DNA of 64,000 bases from Lewinella sp. IMCC34191 (GTDB lineage: Bacteria > Bacteroidota > Bacteroidia > Chitinophagales > Saprospiraceae). Location: contig NZ_QNQZ01000007.1 of the NCBI RefSeq assembly GCF_003390935.1, forward strand, positions 124,001 through 188,000. Direction: 5' to 3'. The translations under genes and the position numbers were made by a program. Positions 61,785 to 64,000 of this stretch are shown piece after piece (the stretch's first letter is position 1; each line of letters opens with the position of its first letter). Below the pieces are notes generated by a model. It was given only the letters and a program-made list of their open reading frames with translations, did not search any database and was not told the DNA's origin.

Positions 61785-63020
61785 ATGCATTTTGCCCACA
61801 GTGATAAAACGCTCGATAACATTCGTCACCTCGAAGCCTTCCTGGCCGAGCACGTCTACCCGGTGGAGGCAGCCTACCGGGAATGGACGGAGCAACACCC
61901 CTGGCAGGTGTTTCCCCGAATGGCGGAGCTAAAGGAGCGGGCCCGTGCGGCCGGTCTTTGGAATCTCTTTTTGCCGGAAGAGTACGGGGACTTCAGTCCC
62001 GGCCTCACCAATCTGGAGTACGCCCCCCTGGCCGAGATGATGGGACGGGTGCTCTGGGCGAGCGAGGTATTCAACTGCAGCGCTCCCGATACGGGTAATA
62101 TGGAAGTGCTGGCCAAGTACGGCACCCCAGAACAGCAACAACGGTGGCTGCTTCCCCTGCTGGACGGGCGGATCCGCTCCGCCTTTCTCATGACCGAGCC
62201 CGCCGTGGCTTCTTCGGATGCAACGAATATCCAAACCCGCATCGAGCGTCAGGGCGACGAGTACGTCATCAACGGTCGAAAGTGGTGGAGCACCGGGGCC
62301 ATGCATCCCGATTGTGCCTTCTACATCGTGATGGGCAAAACCGACCCCGAGGCGCCCCGTCACCGGCAGCAGAGCATGATTCTCGTGCCGGCGGATGCGG
62401 AAGGGGTGAAGGTGGAGCGCCCGCTGACGGCCTTCGGAACCTACGACAGTCCGCACGGTCACGCCGAGATCAGCCTGACGGACGTGCGCGTGCCGGTGAG
62501 CAATCTCCTACTGGGTGAGGGTAAGGGTTTTGAAATCGCCCAGGGACGCCTCGGTCCGGGCCGGGTACACCACTGCATGCGGCTGATCGGGGTGGCGCAG
62601 CGGGCCCTGGAGATGAGCTGTGCCAGGGTAGGGGAGCGGGAAGCCTTCGGGCGACCGCTGGCCAAATTCAGCAGTGTGCGCCAGGAGATCGCCCGCAGCC
62701 GCTGCGAGATCGAGCAGGCCCGCCTGTTGACGCTTTCGGCCGCCGACCACATCGACCGGCTGGGAATCAAGGGAGCTAAGGACCTGGTGGCAATGATCAA
62801 GATCGTTTGCCCGCGGATGGCGTGCACCGTCATCGACCGCGCGATCCAGTTGCACGGCGGCCTGGGCGTCAGCAACGATATCCCTTTGGCTGATTTCTAC
62901 GCCTACGCCCGCAGCATTCGCCTGGCCGACGGACCGGACGAGGTACATATGTTTCAGCTTGGCCGCAATACGATCGCGCAATATCAAGTCACCTCACCAC
63001 CCACCAATCCCGAAGCTTAG
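61785..63020 (+). CDS. ACAD10/11-type acyl-CoA dehydrogenase
   Basis: A 411-residue acyl-CoA dehydrogenase. Segments: [110 protein letters not shown] and [34 protein letters not shown]. The [10 protein letters not shown] end is typical of the ACAD10/11 and LvaC branch. I start at 61785 ([12 protein letters not shown]). It is followed after five bases by the VOC gene on the same strand. Confidence 0.92.
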   Translation: MHFAHSDKTLDNIRHLEAFLAEHVYPVEAAYREWTEQHPWQVFPRMAELKERARAAGLWNLFLPEEYGDFSPGLTNLEYAPLAEMMGRVLWASEVFNCSAPDTGNMEVLAKYGTPEQQQRWLLPLLDGRIRSAFLMTEPAVASSDATNIQTRIERQGDEYVINGRKWWSTGAMHPDCAFYIVMGKTDPEAPRHRQQSMILVPADAEGVKVERPLTAFGTYDSPHGHAEISLTDVRVPVSNLLLGEGKGFEIAQGRLGPGRVHHCMRLIGVAQRALEMSCARVGEREAFGRPLAKFSSVRQEIARSRCEIEQARLLTLSAADHIDRLGIKGAKDLVAMIKIVCPRMACTVIDRAIQLHGGLGVSNDIPLADFYAYARSIRLADGPDEVHMFQLGRNTIAQYQVTSPPTNPEA

Positions 63021-63025
63021 ACCTT

Positions 63026-63472
63026 ATGACCCGGATACAACACGTCACCTTGATCGTCGATGATCTGGCTGCCTGCCGCGACTTCTACGTGGACGAATTC
63101 GGATTTACCGAGCGTCGTGTCGAGGGCCTGGATTACCCGGGTGCTTTCTTAGTCGTAAATGAAAACCAGGAACTGCACCTGGCTGAATTGCCGGACGGGC
63201 CGCCGTCCTTTCGGGGGCACTTCTGCTTGCGCGTAGATAACTTCAGCGCCGTCTTTCACCGGATGAAGGAGCTGGGCATCCTGGACGTTCGTCCGTGGGG
63301 CCGCATCCGGGAATTACCGGGGGGCTCGCTGCAGCTGTACATCCGTGACCCCGCGGGCAACCTGGTGGAAATCACCTCGGAGCCGGAAGATCGGGCGGGC
63401 ATCGACGAGGCTATTTTTACCGACCAACTGTACGGGGGCGAACCCTACCGCTACGGGGACGGATCGGTGTAG
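63026..63472 (+). CDS. VOC/glyoxalase-superfamily protein
   Basis: A 148-residue protein of two beta-alpha-beta-beta-beta units: RIQHVTLIVDDLAACRDFYVDEFGF with metal His in IQHVTL, then FLVVNENQELHLAELPDG, HFCLRVDNFSAVFHRMKELGI and QLYIRDPAGNLVEITSE with metal Glu. The family includes isomerases, dioxygenases and resistance proteins, so no reaction can be named. It is five bases after the dehydrogenase gene, probably co-transcribed. Confidence 0.88.
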   Translation: MTRIQHVTLIVDDLAACRDFYVDEFGFTERRVEGLDYPGAFLVVNENQELHLAELPDGPPSFRGHFCLRVDNFSAVFHRMKELGILDVRPWGRIRELPGGSLQLYIRDPAGNLVEITSEPEDRAGIDEAIFTDQLYGGEPYRYGDGSV

Positions 63473-63495
63473 GCCGGTGGCTGGCGAAAGGGTGC

Positions 63496-63999
63496 TCATT
63501 CAAACTTGAACTGGTAACTCAGACTGAGGATCGGTGCTCCGAAAATGGTCAGCCGATAGCTTTCCAGCGGACTGGATCCGAATACATTATTCAATCTGCG
63601 CGTTTGGCGGGGCAGGTAGTAGATGTTGTGGGCATTATTCCGTCCGTACAGATTATAGACCGTGAAAGTCCAATCGCCTACCCACCGCCGCTTCTTTAGG
63701 CTGGCGTTGTGGATCGTCCAGTTGAAATCCAACCGATGGTAGACGGGTAGGCGGGCGTTGTTCCGTTCCAGAAAAACCGGCACCCTTTGGTCTCCCACGA
63801 TCAGTGTACCATTGGGCGCGGAATACGGACGATTACTCTGCACCACCAGATTGAATCCGAAACGGTGCGACTTACCGTTGTCGTACACCACGTGAAAGTT
63901 GGCCGTGTGCGGTTGGTCGAAGTAGCCGGGGTACCGTTCGCCGCGGTTCACGCTCGTGGCCAGGGTAGGGCCGGGTACGCGGGTGAAGGTGCGGGCGTA
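63496..63999 (-). CDS. C-terminal part of an outer-membrane TonB-dependent receptor (5' end outside window)
   Basis: The frame is open from 63999 to the stop at 63496, and the only apparent start in the window is an internal GTG. The 167 visible residues form barrel strands: FHVVYDNGKSHRFGFNLVVQS, RLPVYHRLDFNWTIHNA, WVGDWTFTVYNLYGRNNAHNIYYLPRQTRR and the end YRLTIFGAPILSLSYQFKFE. The FTVYNLYGRNNAHN segment is common in Bacteroidota receptors with carboxypeptidase-like N-termini. It is tail to tail with the VOC gene. Confidence 0.85.
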   Translation of the reverse strand, partial: YARTFTRVPGPTLATSVNRGERYPGYFDQPHTANFHVVYDNGKSHRFGFNLVVQSNRPYSAPNGTLIVGDQRVPVFLERNNARLPVYHRLDFNWTIHNASLKKRRWVGDWTFTVYNLYGRNNAHNIYYLPRQTRRLNNVFGSSPLESYRLTIFGAPILSLSYQFKFE

Positions 64000-64000
64000 G

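Overview
The window is one contiguous chromosomal segment of a moderately GC-rich member of the Bacteroidota, most likely Saprospiria/Lewinellaceae-like. The grounds are a type IX secretion plug protein (DUF5103), TonB-dependent receptors, many short lipoproteins, NfeD-flotillin, a near absence of Shine-Dalgarno sequences, and several promoters of the Bacteroidota type (TAnnTTTG at -7). The taxonomic call is an inference. No rRNA, tRNA, CRISPR array or prophage was seen.

Layout. 1-9.7 kb is housekeeping: the 3' part of obg, a SPOR-type protein, a TPR protein, an FKBP/TrmH pair, and a minus-strand run of glucosaminidase, beta-barrel protein, comF and guaB. 9.7-17 kb holds arginine deiminase, a TonB-dependent receptor, a REP-type (RAYT) transposase bracketed by short dyads, a lactonase-like lipoprotein and glgB. 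17-24 kb has a CBM48/HHH fusion, a thioesterase-pepT pair, an MtfA-type peptidase, an unrecognised 396-residue protein, a lipoprotein pyrophosphatase and an RlpA-SPOR protein. 24-30 kb has a 27-codon small ORF, NfeD-flotillin, a peptide-binding lipoprotein and a TonB-type protein. These end at a 42-bp perfect palindrome, tail to tail with sucA. 30-41 kb runs from sucA and an SDR to a HAD-like protein, a candidate small RNA, and a five-gene minus-strand run (fadD, 3-methyladenine glycosylase, T9SS plug, TolC, MacA-like adaptor).

41-50 kb contains a PD-(D/E)xK-like small protein, an acyl-CoA dehydrogenase behind a pair of operator-like dyads, a frameshifted membrane gene, apbE, a Tat-exported Gfo/Idh/MocA oxidoreductase, a YgjV-like protein with two operator dyads, a MarR regulator and an SUMF1-type protein. 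51.37-52.77 kb is a tandem array of seven 225-229-bp units between a lipoprotein gene and a sulfatase gene. 52.8-64 kb is a catabolic and envelope region: sulfatase, multi-TM protein, DUF1080 lipoprotein, exported ADP-ribosylglycohydrolase-like protein, CIA30, an APH-type kinase and a split ACAD10/11-like dehydrogenase, a VOC protein and the end of a TonB-dependent receptor.

Two signals are not explained by the genes. One is a directional 17-mer, GCGGCGGAGCGCAGGTA, present five times exactly and at least three times with one or two differences. It occurs in intergenic DNA and in three different codon contexts. The other is the 228-bp tandem array, in which each unit can form two competing hairpins.
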